NCBI RefSeq assembly: GCF_947500075.1 | Contig: NZ_CANMQS010000008.1 | Location: 99,147-163,146 of the forward strand | Origin: an uncultured Sulfitobacter sp. | GTDB lineage: Bacteria > Pseudomonadota > Alphaproteobacteria > Rhodobacterales > Rhodobacteraceae | Direction of reading: 5' to 3' | Length of the DNA: 64,000 nucleotides | Shown: positions 27,904-36,623 of the stretch, piece by piece | How the letters are laid out: every line of letters begins with the position of its first letter | Numbering within the stretch: the stretch's first letter is position 1 | Made by a program: the position numbers and the translations under genes | The notes under the pieces: generated by a model | The model's input: the letters and a program-made list of their open reading frames with translations, nothing else | Told to the model about the DNA's origin: nothing | The model's database searches: none

Positions 27904-28287
27904 CTATTCGGGGCTCCATGCCTCATAGTCGCCGCGCTTTTCGGGTGCGGCCTGCCGGAGGGAGCCCGCAGGCGCATAGGCGCGCATGGTGCCGGTCAGG
28001 TTTTCCACATGGGGCTTTTCCCAATCCTTGCGTTTGAGCGGCTTTTCCGTCGGCGGCTCATCCCAGGTGCGGTGCAGCCATCCGTGCCAGTCGGGGCTGA
28101 CGCGGGAGGCTTCCATTTCCCCGTTGAACATCACCCAGCGGCGGCTGTCATCGGCGTTGCGGTAATAGATGTTCCCCTGATCATCCTCACCGACCTTCTG
28201 CCCCTTGCGCCACGTGAAAAACTGGGTGTTGAGCGTGCCCCGCTCCCACCATGTCAGCGCCCGGAAAATTGTGTTGAGAATGCCCAT
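27904..28287 (-). CDS. NDUFA12 family complex I accessory subunit
   Basis: 127 residues starting at 28287 ([18 protein letters not shown]). The motif [35 protein letters not shown] is the hallmark of NDUFA12 (B17.2) and its bacterial homologue, a supernumerary subunit of NADH:ubiquinone oxidoreductase shared by mitochondria and alphaproteobacteria. It is encoded away from the main nuo operon, as usual in these bacteria, and 10 bases before DUF2155 on the same strand. Confidence 0.93.
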   Translation of the reverse strand: MGILNTIFRALTWWERGTLNTQFFTWRKGQKVGEDDQGNIYYRNADDSRRWVMFNGEMEASRVSPDWHGWLHRTWDEPPTEKPLKRKDWEKPHVENLTGTMRAYAPAGSLRQAAPEKRGDYEAWSPE

Positions 28288-28442
28288 GATCTCTCCGCCT
28301 GTGGTTGGATGCGTTATGCACCATCGCGTCACCTGGGTCCAGCAGGTGTTGCCGCAAAGACTCCCGATGACGGATCCCCGCTTACTTACTTGGCGTTAAG
28401 ACCCTTGCACGATACTATGCACAAAAGCAGGGAGAATACCCG

Positions 28443-30317
28443 ATGGCGAGCAGCACAACCAAATCAAAGCCCAAAGCGGCGTCGAAAACCAAATCCACGA
28501 CCAAGGCCAAAACAGCGCCCAAGGCGGTGGCAAAGTCCAGGACCGCAAGCGCGTCCAAGGTCGAACCGGCAGCGGTGTGCCATGGGGTGAAGGTACCGGA
28601 CAGCCCGATGATGACCCCCGAACGGGCCAATCGCATCAATCTGGCGCGCTATGAGGGACAGGAAATTGCCGGCGCTCTGGAAGTGGTCCAACCCGGTGAC
28701 CATGTGCTGGAACTGGGCGCGGGTCTGGGCATTGTTGGCGCTGTGGCCTGCAAGAATGGCAAACCTGCCAAGGTCATGTCCTTTGAAGCCAACCCGAATT
28801 TGATCCCCCATATCAATGCCTTGTACAAGATGAACCGTCTTGGCAAGAAGATCGAAGTCCGCAACGAAGTGCTGATCAGCGCGCCGGATGCCCCTCAGAC
28901 GATGCCGTTTCACATCCGCAATTCCTACCTCGGCTCATCCTTGATCGAAGCGGAACATCGCCACACCACCAAGGTAGATGTAAAGGTCGCCAGTTACGCC
29001 GATGTGCACCGCGATTTCAAACCCACCGTGCTGCTGATGGACATCGAAGGGGGTGAGCTGGATTTCCTGCGCCATGCCAGCCTTGAAGGCGTGCGCGCCA
29101 TTGTGATCGAATTCCACCCCAACGCCTACGGCAAGGAAGGCATGCGCGAATGCAAATCCATCCTCGCCCGTGCGGGGTTCACCCAGGTGCCGCATCTGTG
29201 CACCCGCCATATCTGGACCTGCACCTTTGATCCCAACCTGCAACCGCCGCACCCCGATGGCGGCTGGACGGAGAGCATTGAGAAGGCCGACGACGTGGTC
29301 ATCGTGCCCCCGGTGGAGACGGGATTTGTCCAGCGCGCAGGGCTGCTGCACGCCGATGGCAGCTATCTGGCCAACGGTGCGCTGTGGCGCAATGGCCGCT
29401 CCCTGACCACCAAACCCGCCATGCCCGAGGGGGATTTGCCCCTGCGCAAGGGGACATGGCTCTGGGCGGGTGTGCTGTGGATGCACTTTGGCCATTTCCT
29501 TGTTGAGAGCACCTCACGCCTCTGGGCGCTGAACCAGATCAAGGACAAGATCGACGGCATCCTCTATATCCCCAAACGCCCCCGGAATGGCGACGAAGTG
29601 CTTGATATACATCGGGAGTTCGCCACGCTTATGGGTACGGAAGTGCCCGTGATCTGCGTCGACAAGCCAGAGCGGGTTGAACGGTTGATTGTCCCGGGAC
29701 AGGGTGTTGGCTTGGGCAAAATGGTCTCCGGCACCGACAGCTATCGCAAGGCGATTTCCAAGCGTTTTGCCAAGAAGGTCAAGGCGGACGGACCGGAGAA
29801 ACTCTATATCAGCCGCAGCAAACTGCCTGCGGGACGCGGGACACTGGTGGGCGAAGCGGAGTTGGAAGAGAACCTGATCCGCCAGGGCTACACCATCTAT
29901 CACCCGCAAAAGCACGATCTGACCAGCCAGATTGCAACCTACAAGGCCGCGAAACAGATCCTCGCTGCCGAAGGTTCCGCGCTGCATCTGCTGGCCATGG
30001 TGGCCAGCCCCAAGACGCAGATCGGCATGGTGGTGCGCCGCCCCTCTGGCGCGACACAGCAATTGATCCGTCATGTGGAGAGTTTTTCGGGCAAGGCACC
30101 GGAGGTGATCACAACACTCGCCCGGTCCTGGAAACCCGCCGAAGACGCAAAACCCCGCATGTGGATGGGGGAATTGGACATGCCCGCGCTGGAACAGGAA
30201 CTGACGGCCGCCGGTTTCATCAAATCCGCAAAGACAAAGTGGAAAGCACTCAGCGCGGACGATGTGAAAAAACGGCTCGGCAAGAACTTTGTCGAAGTCG
30301 AAGCCGAACCGGCCTGA
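28443..30317 (+). CDS. FkbM methyltransferase - GT61-type glycosyltransferase fusion with Lys/Ala-rich tail
   Basis: 624 residues in three parts. Residues 1-~45 are a histone-H1-like, Lys/Ala/Ser/Thr-rich stretch (SKPKAASKTKSTTKAKTAPK). Residues ~75-270 are a FkbM-type SAM methyltransferase (VLELGAGLGIVGAVACKNG, SFEANPNLIPHINALYKMN, LLMDIEGGELDFLRHA, VIEFHPNAYG). Residues ~300-570 match the DUF563/GT61 family (WMHFGHFLVESTSRLWAL, KLYISRSKLP, QIATYKAAKQILAAEGSALHLLAMV). A protein that methylates and glycosylates a surface glycan or glycolipid is plausible. It is a single gene with its own promoter region. Confidence 0.8.
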   Translation: MASSTTKSKPKAASKTKSTTKAKTAPKAVAKSRTASASKVEPAAVCHGVKVPDSPMMTPERANRINLARYEGQEIAGALEVVQPGDHVLELGAGLGIVGAVACKNGKPAKVMSFEANPNLIPHINALYKMNRLGKKIEVRNEVLISAPDAPQTMPFHIRNSYLGSSLIEAEHRHTTKVDVKVASYADVHRDFKPTVLLMDIEGGELDFLRHASLEGVRAIVIEFHPNAYGKEGMRECKSILARAGFTQVPHLCTRHIWTCTFDPNLQPPHPDGGWTESIEKADDVVIVPPVETGFVQRAGLLHADGSYLANGALWRNGRSLTTKPAMPEGDLPLRKGTWLWAGVLWMHFGHFLVESTSRLWALNQIKDKIDGILYIPKRPRNGDEVLDIHREFATLMGTEVPVICVDKPERVERLIVPGQGVGLGKMVSGTDSYRKAISKRFAKKVKADGPEKLYISRSKLPAGRGTLVGEAELEENLIRQGYTIYHPQKHDLTSQIATYKAAKQILAAEGSALHLLAMVASPKTQIGMVVRRPSGATQQLIRHVESFSGKAPEVITTLARSWKPAEDAKPRMWMGELDMPALEQELTAAGFIKSAKTKWKALSADDVKKRLGKNFVEVEAEPA

Positions 30318-30366
30318 TCTGCGTATGAACGGCGGCTTCGACCCGCCAGCCCAATTGCCAACACTG

Positions 30367-30398
30367 CTGTTCAAGGCGCTGTAACGCGCCCTGAACAG
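30367..30398. terminator. Hairpin between convergent FkbM-GT61 and RidA genes
   Basis: Inverted repeat ctgttca-a-ggcgc / gcgcc-c-tgaacag with a single mismatch and 6-nt loop. No strong T-run follows on either side, so termination may be Rho-assisted. It lies between two convergent genes. Confidence 0.6.
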
Positions 30399-30403
30399 CC
30401 ATG

Positions 30404-30766
30404 TTACGCTGGCATCAAGGCCGTCACCTCAATCTCGATCCGCATTTCGGGGCGCAGCAGCCCGCATTCGATCATTGTCGCCGCTGGTGGATGCGCGCCA
30501 AATGCGCCTTCCAGATGCGGAATACAGGGCTCAAACTCTGCCCGGTCTGGCAACATATAGGTCACCCGGACCACATCAGCCATGCTTGCGCCCGCCTTCG
30601 TCAACGCCGCATCAATGATCCCAAGGGCCGATTTACACTGCGCCACGACATCGTCACCCTGACCCACTGTGCCTGCAACATGGACAAAGCCGCCCGCAAC
30701 AACAGCGCGGCAGTATCCAAGTTTCTTCTCAAATTCCCCGCCGGAATGGATGCGTTTGATGGTCAT
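30404..30766 (-). CDS. RidA family deaminase
   Basis: 120 residues with the chorismate-mutase-like trimer fold of RidA/YjgF proteins. The pattern includes YCRAVVAGGFVHVAGTVGQ, ALTKAGASMADVVRVTYMLPD, FGAHPPAATMIECGLLRPEMRIEIEVTAL with the Arg near the active site (usually PARS/T...). Members hydrolyse reactive enamine/imine intermediates made by PLP enzymes. This one has PAATMIE where classical RidA has PARSxVE, so it belongs to a subgroup other than RidA proper. It lies after the clpX terminator. Confidence 0.85.
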   Translation of the reverse strand: MTIKRIHSGGEFEKKLGYCRAVVAGGFVHVAGTVGQGDDVVAQCKSALGIIDAALTKAGASMADVVRVTYMLPDRAEFEPCIPHLEGAFGAHPPAATMIECGLLRPEMRIEIEVTALMPA

Positions 30767-30786
30767 GGTCTTTCCTTCTCAATAAA

Positions 30787-30814
30787 AAAGGCGGACCCCT
30801 GAAGGCCCGCCTTT
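30787..30814 (-). terminator. Rho-independent terminator after clpX
   Basis: On the minus strand, stem aaaggcgg / ccgccttt with a 12-nt loop, ending in a run of T (cctttttt). It lies 20 bases after the clpX stop and before ridA. Confidence 0.88.
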
Positions 30815-30835
30815 GAAACAGTCACCCATCAGGGT

Positions 30836-32101
30836 TTACCCTGCGGAGGCAGGCTCTTTTTCCTTTTCGGCGTGGATCATCAAAGGCGCGGCATCAGAAT
30901 TCACCGCCTCTTCGTTCACGACAACCTCGCTCACCGAATCCAGCCCCGGCAGTTCGAACATCGTATCCAGCAAGATATCTTCCAGAATGGACCGCAGGCC
31001 ACGCGCACCGGTCTTGCGCTCGATTGCCCGCTTGGCAATCGCGCTGAGCGCATCTTCGGTGAAGGTCAACTGCGTCTCTTCCAGCTCAAACAGGCGCTGG
31101 TATTGCTTGACCAGCGCGTTCTTCGGCTCCGTCAGGATGGTAACCAGCGCATCTTCGTCCAGATCTTCCAGCGTTGCCAGAACGGGCAGACGGCCCACGA
31201 ATTCCGGGATCAGACCGAATTTCAGCAGATCTTCAGGCTCCAGATCGGTAAAGATCTCTCCCACGCCGCGTTCATCGTTGTCCCGCACATCCGCGCCAAA
31301 GCCCATGGCAGAGCCCTTGCCCCGCTGCGCGATGATCTTGTCGAGGCCCGCAAAGGCACCGCCACAGATGAACAGGATGTTTGTGGTGTCGACTTGCAGG
31401 AATTCCTGCTGTGGATGTTTGCGCCCGCCCTGTGGCGGCACAGACGCAACCGTGCCTTCCATCAGCTTGAGCAGCGCCTGCTGCACGCCTTCGCCAGATA
31501 CGTCGCGGGTGATCGAAGGATTCTCGGATTTGCGGGTGATCTTGTCGACCTCGTCAATGTAGACGATGCCGCGCTGCGCGCGTTCGACATTGTATTCGGA
31601 GGATTGCAGCAGCTTGAGGATGATGTTTTCAACATCTTCCCCGACATAGCCCGCTTCGGTGAGCGTCGTGGCATCCGCCATCGTAAACGGCACATCCAGA
31701 ATGCGCGCGAGCGTTTGCGCCAGCAACGTCTTGCCGCAGCCCGTTGGGCCGATCAGCAGGATGTTGGATTTCGCCAGTTCGATATCCCCGCCCTTCTGGG
31801 CGTGGTTGAGGCGTTTGTAATGGTTGTGCACCGCCACGGACAGCACCCGCTTGGCCATGGCCTGACCAATCACGTAGTCATCCAGCACGCCGCAGATATC
31901 CTTGGGTGTGGGCACCCCATCCGTGGCTTTCAGGCCGGAGGCTTTCGTCTCCTCCCGGATGATGTCCATGCACAGCTCAACACATTCATCACAGATGAAC
32001 ACCGTTGGGCCCGCAATCAGCTTACGCACCTCATGCTGGCTCTTGCCACAGAAGCTGCAATAGAGGGTGTTTTTGCTGTCACCACCAGAAGAATTCGCCA
32101 T
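30836..32101 (-). CDS. clpX: ClpX, ATPase subunit of ClpXP protease
   Basis: 421 residues. The N-terminal zinc domain has Cys15, Cys18, Cys37 and Cys40 (CSFCGKSQ ... CDECVELC). The AAA+ domain shows Walker [15 protein letters not shown], Walker [11 protein letters not shown], the pore and sensor elements, and [13 protein letters not shown]. It unfolds substrates and feeds them to ClpP. The start at 32101 ([10 protein letters not shown]) matches the family; clpP lies 123 bases upstream on the same strand, so clpX may also have its own promoter. Confidence 0.98.
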   Translation of the reverse strand: MANSSGGDSKNTLYCSFCGKSQHEVRKLIAGPTVFICDECVELCMDIIREETKASGLKATDGVPTPKDICGVLDDYVIGQAMAKRVLSVAVHNHYKRLNHAQKGGDIELAKSNILLIGPTGCGKTLLAQTLARILDVPFTMADATTLTEAGYVGEDVENIILKLLQSSEYNVERAQRGIVYIDEVDKITRKSENPSITRDVSGEGVQQALLKLMEGTVASVPPQGGRKHPQQEFLQVDTTNILFICGGAFAGLDKIIAQRGKGSAMGFGADVRDNDERGVGEIFTDLEPEDLLKFGLIPEFVGRLPVLATLEDLDEDALVTILTEPKNALVKQYQRLFELEETQLTFTEDALSAIAKRAIERKTGARGLRSILEDILLDTMFELPGLDSVSEVVVNEEAVNSDAAPLMIHAEKEKEPASAG

Positions 32102-32224
32102 CTTAACCCTTTCAGGTTCGCACTTAAACCAACGCCCCGCAGGGACGCACCGCATCCCTGCGCATATCCTAGGCCAGCACCTGCTTCGCTACAATCGCTA
32201 AATCGTCACAGATCTGTTCCCAGA

Positions 32225-32881
32225 TCAGCTGTCATCCTTGCCCTTGCTGGGTGCATCCGGATCATCTTCTTTGCCACGGCTTTCGACGATTTCGTCGATG
32301 TGGCCCCAATCCTTGGCTTCTTCAGGCGACATGAAGTTGTCGCGATCCAGCGCCTTCTCCACCGCTTTGGCCGTCTGGCCCGTGTGCTTGACGTAAATCT
32401 CGATCAGTTTGTCTTTGATCTTCTGGGTTTCCTGCGCATGGATCATGATGTCGCTGGCCTGACCCTGATAGCCACCCGACGGCTGGTGCACCATGATGCG
32501 GGAGTTCGGCAGGGAGAACCGCATGCCCTTTTCGCCACCCACCGTCAGGATCGACCCCATCGATGCCGCCTGCCCGATCACGAGCGTGGAGACCTTGGGC
32601 CGGATGTACTGCATCGTGTCGTAGATCGACAGGCCAGAGGTCACAACACCACCGGGGCTGTTGATATACATGGAGATTTCCTTGGACGGGTTTTCCGCCT
32701 CAAGGTGCAGAAGCTGCGCCACGATCAGCTGGCTCATGCCGTCATGGATCGGGCCATTGACGAAAATGATCCGCTCCTTCAGCAGGCGGGAGAAAATGTC
32801 GTAGGCGCGTTCGCCACGGCTGGTCTGTTCAACAACCATGGGAACGAGGTTGTTGGTGTAGGTGTCGATGATGTCGTGCAT
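32225..32881 (-). CDS. clpP: ClpP, proteolytic subunit of ClpXP
   Basis: 218 residues from the ATG at 32881 ([19 protein letters not shown]), preceded by AGGCAGG. The catalytic triad is visible: Ser107 in GQAASMGS, His132 in IMVHQPSGG and Asp181 in [13 protein letters not shown] short propeptide precedes the mature LVPMVVEQ start. The C-terminal tail ([13 protein letters not shown]) is hydrophilic and longer than in E. coli. It forms the tetradecameric degradation chamber with ClpX. Confidence 0.98.
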   Translation of the reverse strand: MHDIIDTYTNNLVPMVVEQTSRGERAYDIFSRLLKERIIFVNGPIHDGMSQLIVAQLLHLEAENPSKEISMYINSPGGVVTSGLSIYDTMQYIRPKVSTLVIGQAASMGSILTVGGEKGMRFSLPNSRIMVHQPSGGYQGQASDIMIHAQETQKIKDKLIEIYVKHTGQTAKAVEKALDRDNFMSPEEAKDWGHIDEIVESRGKEDDPDAPSKGKDDS

Positions 32882-33026
32882 ATTGCCTGCCTGTATCCTG
32901 GTTTGCAGGACCATACCCGCAAAACTCTTGACCAAAGATTAGTCGTGGCGTTCGGGGGGTTCAAGAGGGGGACGGCACGCAGATGTGCGATCTTGATCTT
33001 GGCCATGCCCGGTCTACCTGCCCCGC

Positions 33027-34247
33027 ATGGCTGACATCCCTGAACATTTCCCGCCCACACGCGCCGCTGCCTTGACCCGTCTTGAGGCATTTGCCCCCAA
33101 AACCGCCGGGCAATACGCCAAGGGTCGCAACGTCGATTTCGGCGCAGGCCGACATGAGGCGGTGTCGACCCTGTCCCCCTACATCCGCGCGCGCCTGCTG
33201 ACCGAGCCGGAAGTGGCCCGCGCGGCGCTGGACCACCACCGCGCGGCAGATGCTGACAAGTTCCTGTCGGAAGTGTTCTGGCGCACCTATTGGAAGGGCT
33301 GGATGGAACTGCGCCCCGCTGTTTGGCAGATGTATCGGGCCGACCTCAACCGCCTGGCGGATGAAGTGCAGACCCAATCCGGCCTGCGGCAAAGGTGGGA
33401 AGACGCCTGTCTGGGCCGGACGGGCATCGCGCCGTTTGACGGTTGGGCAAAGGAACTGACGCAGACCGGATATCTGCACAATCACGCGCGCATGTGGTTC
33501 GCCTCCATCTGGATCTTCACGCTGAAACTGCCGTGGCAATTGGGCGCGGATTTCTTTCTGCGCCACCTGCTGGATGGGGACGCGGCAGTGAACACGCTCA
33601 GCTGGCGGTGGGTTGCGGGTATCCAGACGGTTGGCAAAACCTACCTCGCCACTGAAAGCAACATTGCCAAGTTCACCGACGGCCGGTTTACATCCGTGCC
33701 CGGTCTGGCCAGCGACGCCCCGGCAATAGCCTACCCGCCCAACCCTGCCGCAGGCCTGCTCCCGCCAGCGGCGCCCCTGCCCCTTGTGGCCCGGCATGGG
33801 GTTCTGCTGCACGGCGATGACTGTGATCCGGCCCCTTTGCGGATCAATGACATGCCCCCTCTCACCTTCGGGTATCTCGACGCCACGCAAGGCCACAGTC
33901 CCTGGCAGATGGCTCCGCATGTTGCTGCCTTCCGCCGCGCCGCAGCACGCGACCGCGCGCCAGACCTGAGCGTCATGGACAGCGCGGAAGGGATCGCCCT
34001 GTGGGCGCAAAAACACCAGCTGGATCAGATTGTTACGCCCTATGCGCCTGTCGGTCCCGTGCAGGATGTGCTGCAAGCCTACCGCGCGCGCCCCGATGCG
34101 CTGCCGCTCAACCAGCGCCGTCGGGACTTTGAAGAGGCCGCTTGGCCCCTCGCCACCAAAGGCTTCTTCCCCTTCCGCAAGCATATCCCCGATCTGGTGA
34201 ATCGCTTTGTGCGCGGCCAAGGCACGTTCAGTCTGGCTGCGGGGTGA
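33027..34247 (+). CDS. Photolyase/cryptochrome-like FAD-binding protein, possibly circularly permuted
   Basis: 406 residues. Residues ~25-230 resemble the FAD-binding domain of photolyases, normally C-terminal: YAKGRNVDFGAGRHEAVSTLSPYIRARLLTEPEV, FLSEVFWRTYWKGWM, GYLHNHARMWFASIWIFTLKLPW and LRHLLDGDAAVNTLSWRWVAG. The normal N-terminal Rossmann antenna domain is absent there. Residues ~240-406 instead look like an alpha/beta domain (GVLLHGDDCDPAP, LTFGYLDATQ, SAEGIALWAQKHQLDQIVTPYAPVG). This suggests domain order is swapped compared with photolyases. Its role in DNA repair or light sensing is unproven. It ends overlapping the convergent SoxB-like gene by 20 bases. Confidence 0.75.
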   Translation: MADIPEHFPPTRAAALTRLEAFAPKTAGQYAKGRNVDFGAGRHEAVSTLSPYIRARLLTEPEVARAALDHHRAADADKFLSEVFWRTYWKGWMELRPAVWQMYRADLNRLADEVQTQSGLRQRWEDACLGRTGIAPFDGWAKELTQTGYLHNHARMWFASIWIFTLKLPWQLGADFFLRHLLDGDAAVNTLSWRWVAGIQTVGKTYLATESNIAKFTDGRFTSVPGLASDAPAIAYPPNPAAGLLPPAAPLPLVARHGVLLHGDDCDPAPLRINDMPPLTFGYLDATQGHSPWQMAPHVAAFRRAAARDRAPDLSVMDSAEGIALWAQKHQLDQIVTPYAPVGPVQDVLQAYRARPDALPLNQRRRDFEEAAWPLATKGFFPFRKHIPDLVNRFVRGQGTFSLAAG

Positions 34248-35631
34248 GACCTGCTGAGAGGTAATCCTCGATCATCGCAGCGACATCAGAGACCGGCTCA
34301 CCCCACGCCCCCGCGCCCCATGTCACCACATCATAGCGCCCAGCGGGATCAAGTGATGTGCCGTCTGCCAGCATCAGGCCGCTGACCTTCTGTCCCTCCG
34401 CCGCATCAGGGTCCACGCCAAATGTTATCCCCTGCCCGCGCATCATCGCAGCCTTGTGCCGTTGATAGGGATCGGCATGAAAAACGGCCTCTGCCGCGTC
34501 CTGCAAAACCTGCGCCACTTCGGCACCCGACATCCTCCTCTTGCGCGCCTCACCCGGCTGGCCCCAGAGCACGGACGCCACCGCAGCGCGGGTGACGGGC
34601 GCGCCGGGAAGGACGCTCACCCCATGCTGCATACCCCCCACCAGCGCAATCTGCGCCCCCGTGGCCTGCCGCATCGCGCCGCAGATCAGATCATCCCAAG
34701 TGCTGGACAAGGCACCACGGCGGTAGAGCAGATGCGGGGCATCGCCCAGTTTCGTAGTGTCCGCCGCGACGACGTCCGGTACGACGGACGCGGCAAGCAA
34801 ATCGCCAAAGACCGGGATCAAACGGTGCGCCATACCGGCCAGTTTCCCCTCCTGCACATCCAGATCAATCCGCGTCACGAACCGCCCCTGCGTGCCCGAA
34901 GCGATCAGGGCAGTACCCTGCACCCGCACAACTTCCGGAAACGCAGGTGCATCGCCGTGGCACAGGATCAGATCAATGCCCGGAACATCCCACGCGATCT
35001 GCCGGTTCGCCGCCATGCCAAGGGCGGAGCGACAGACTACCACTGCCGCCTCTGCACGTGCCTGCACCACCTGATCCGACAGCGCGTCGCGGTCCATCAG
35101 GTCAATCACGGCGAGCGGGACTTTTTGCGGTCGGATCACCTGCACAGGTGTCGTCATTTCAAGCGGTGACAATCTCTCTGCCCCCTCACCGGCAATCAGA
35201 ACCGCACCGGGCCTGCGGGCGCGGATGGCCTCCACCACCGTTTTGACATGCCCGATCCCGCCCATCGGCCCGTAAGCCGCCGCATCTTCTTCAAAATGCG
35301 CAGCGGTCAGGGCGTAGTCCATGGGCTGCCGCCCTCCGACACCGAAACGAATGCGCAGCAACTCATCCGTCAGGTATTCCGGCAAATGCCGTTCACCTGT
35401 GCGCGCAATCTTCTGGGCGGAGGGGCGCATGAGGTGTGGGTGGACCTGGCCAAGGAAGTCGCCCACATGGATCAGCGTGACGTTGCCCACAGGGGCAAAA
35501 TCCAGCAAATGCTGCTGATCATAGCGATCCTGCGCCCGTGCAAACGCAGGCACCACCCCAGCCACAGCAGCCGCCAGGCCTTGCTGCAAAACGCGGCGCC
35601 GCGTCAGTGAGCGCCTGTCCCGGATTGCCAT
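34228..35631 (-). CDS. SoxB-like Tat-exported protein with degenerate metal site
   Basis: 467 residues with a twin-arginine signal (SLTRRRVLQQGLAAAVAGVVPAFARA). The body follows the SoxB / 5'-nucleotidase layout along its length: NVTLIHVGDFLGQVHPHLMRPSA, AAYGPMGGIGHVKTVVEAIRARRPGAVLIAGEGAERLS, VVVCRSALGMAANRQIAWDVPGIDLILCHGDAP, and the C-terminal domain WDDLICGAMRQATGAQIALVGG. True SoxB thiosulfohydrolases have D-x-H, GGD and GHTHD metal-binding motifs. Here these read DFLGQ, AGEGAE and CHGDA, so most ligands are missing. Probably a non-catalytic homologue or one with new chemistry. No other sox gene is near. Confidence 0.7.
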   Translation of the reverse strand: MAIRDRRSLTRRRVLQQGLAAAVAGVVPAFARAQDRYDQQHLLDFAPVGNVTLIHVGDFLGQVHPHLMRPSAQKIARTGERHLPEYLTDELLRIRFGVGGRQPMDYALTAAHFEEDAAAYGPMGGIGHVKTVVEAIRARRPGAVLIAGEGAERLSPLEMTTPVQVIRPQKVPLAVIDLMDRDALSDQVVQARAEAAVVVCRSALGMAANRQIAWDVPGIDLILCHGDAPAFPEVVRVQGTALIASGTQGRFVTRIDLDVQEGKLAGMAHRLIPVFGDLLAASVVPDVVAADTTKLGDAPHLLYRRGALSSTWDDLICGAMRQATGAQIALVGGMQHGVSVLPGAPVTRAAVASVLWGQPGEARKRRMSGAEVAQVLQDAAEAVFHADPYQRHKAAMMRGQGITFGVDPDAAEGQKVSGLMLADGTSLDPAGRYDVVTWGAGAWGEPVSDVAAMIEDYLSAGLTPQPD

Positions 35632-35872
35632 GCCTCATGCCCTCCCTCAAAGACAACCATGCGTTGTCGCGCAGAAACCTTCATCCTGCCATATGAGCGC
35701 CCGATTTGATGGTCAAAACGGCAGCATCTCTTCTCCGGCTGACATTACCGGGGAAGTGGGTGGCTCGATACCCACCCAATCCATACACTCTTTTTTCAGA
35801 ATTTTCGGCCCCGCCTTATCCAAGCGGGGCCATATTCTTGACTGGGGAGGGTTTCCACACATCTTACACCCC
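35632..35872. promoter_or_regulatory. Divergent intergenic region with two hairpins
   Basis: About 240 bases between the SoxB-like gene and the SAP/DUF6434 gene. Two inverted repeats are present: GTGGGT / ACCCAC (35756-35775, 8-nt loop), followed 15 bases later by a run of six T, and GGCCCCGC / GCGGGGCC (35807-35831, 9-nt loop). The first with its T-run could be a terminator of a short transcript. I cannot assign a gene or RNA here. Confidence 0.4.
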
Positions 35873-36481
35873 ATGCAGACCGAAACCCGCCCCCCGATTG
35901 AGACGATCACCAGCAGCGCGGCATTGCGGCGGTGGTACTGGACCAAGGCAGAGCTTGAAGCCGAATGTCGCCGCCGTGGTCTCAAGATCACAGGCGCGAA
36001 GTTCACCCAGCTTGACCGCATCGCCCATTTTCTGGACACCGGAGAGACACGCCTGCCCGGCGACACCCAACCGCGCAGCACGTCGAGGTTCGACTGGCAT
36101 TCCGAACCGCTCACACCGGAGACCGTCATCACCGACAGCTATCGCAACTCCCAGAATGTGCGGCGTTTTTTCAAGTCCGAAGTGGGGGCGCAGTTCAAGT
36201 TCAACAGGGCCTTCATGGCGTGGATCAAAGCCAATACCGGCAAAACGCTGAGCGATGCCGTGGCGGAATATCACCGTCTGACCGCCGCTGCCAAAGCACC
36301 GGGCGCGCAGAGCGACATTGCACACCATAATCAGTTCAACCAATACACCCGCGATTTTTTGGCCGACAATCCTGACATGGGCATGCCAGAGGTCCGGCAT
36401 TTCTGGGCACTCAAGCGCAGTCTGCCATCGGAAGATGGCCGTCATCGCTACGACCGATCCGATCTAGATCTGAAAGCATAG
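35873..36481 (+). CDS. SAP-like / DUF6434 domain protein
   Basis: 202 residues from the ATG at 35873. The N-terminal ~55 residues resemble a SAP-type helix-extended-loop (RRWYWTKAELEAECRRRGLKITGAKFTQLDRIAHFLDTG), a fold often used to bind DNA. The rest (FDWHSEPLTPETVITDSYRNSQNVRRFFKSEVGAQFKFNRAFMAWIKANTGKTLSDAVAEY) matches the DUF6434 pattern of small bacterial proteins of unknown function. No clear ribosome-binding site precedes the start. DNA binding is inferred. Confidence 0.7.
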   Translation: MQTETRPPIETITSSAALRRWYWTKAELEAECRRRGLKITGAKFTQLDRIAHFLDTGETRLPGDTQPRSTSRFDWHSEPLTPETVITDSYRNSQNVRRFFKSEVGAQFKFNRAFMAWIKANTGKTLSDAVAEYHRLTAAAKAPGAQSDIAHHNQFNQYTRDFLADNPDMGMPEVRHFWALKRSLPSEDGRHRYDRSDLDLKA

Positions 36482-36623
36482 TCATCTGCGCAACAAGGCG
36501 CGCAAGTGGTCCGAGGCCAGACACCTGCGGTGGCGACCTATTCCTGCCACGCCCGGCAGTTTAGAAAGATCGCGGAAAGGTGCCCCGCAATCGAGCAACC
36601 CGAAGTTGCACAGGAACCTGACA

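Noticed and set aside
28464..28560. Tandem DNA repeat in the Lys/Ala-rich tail
   Set aside because: The codons repeat loosely, but no exact repeated unit is visible at DNA level.
35740..35800. tRNA-like or small RNA 3' end (GTGGGT...ACCCAC then a T-run)
   Set aside because: The loop is 8 bases, there is no T-loop consensus, no acceptor partner upstream and no CCA. Only a short hairpin can be supported.
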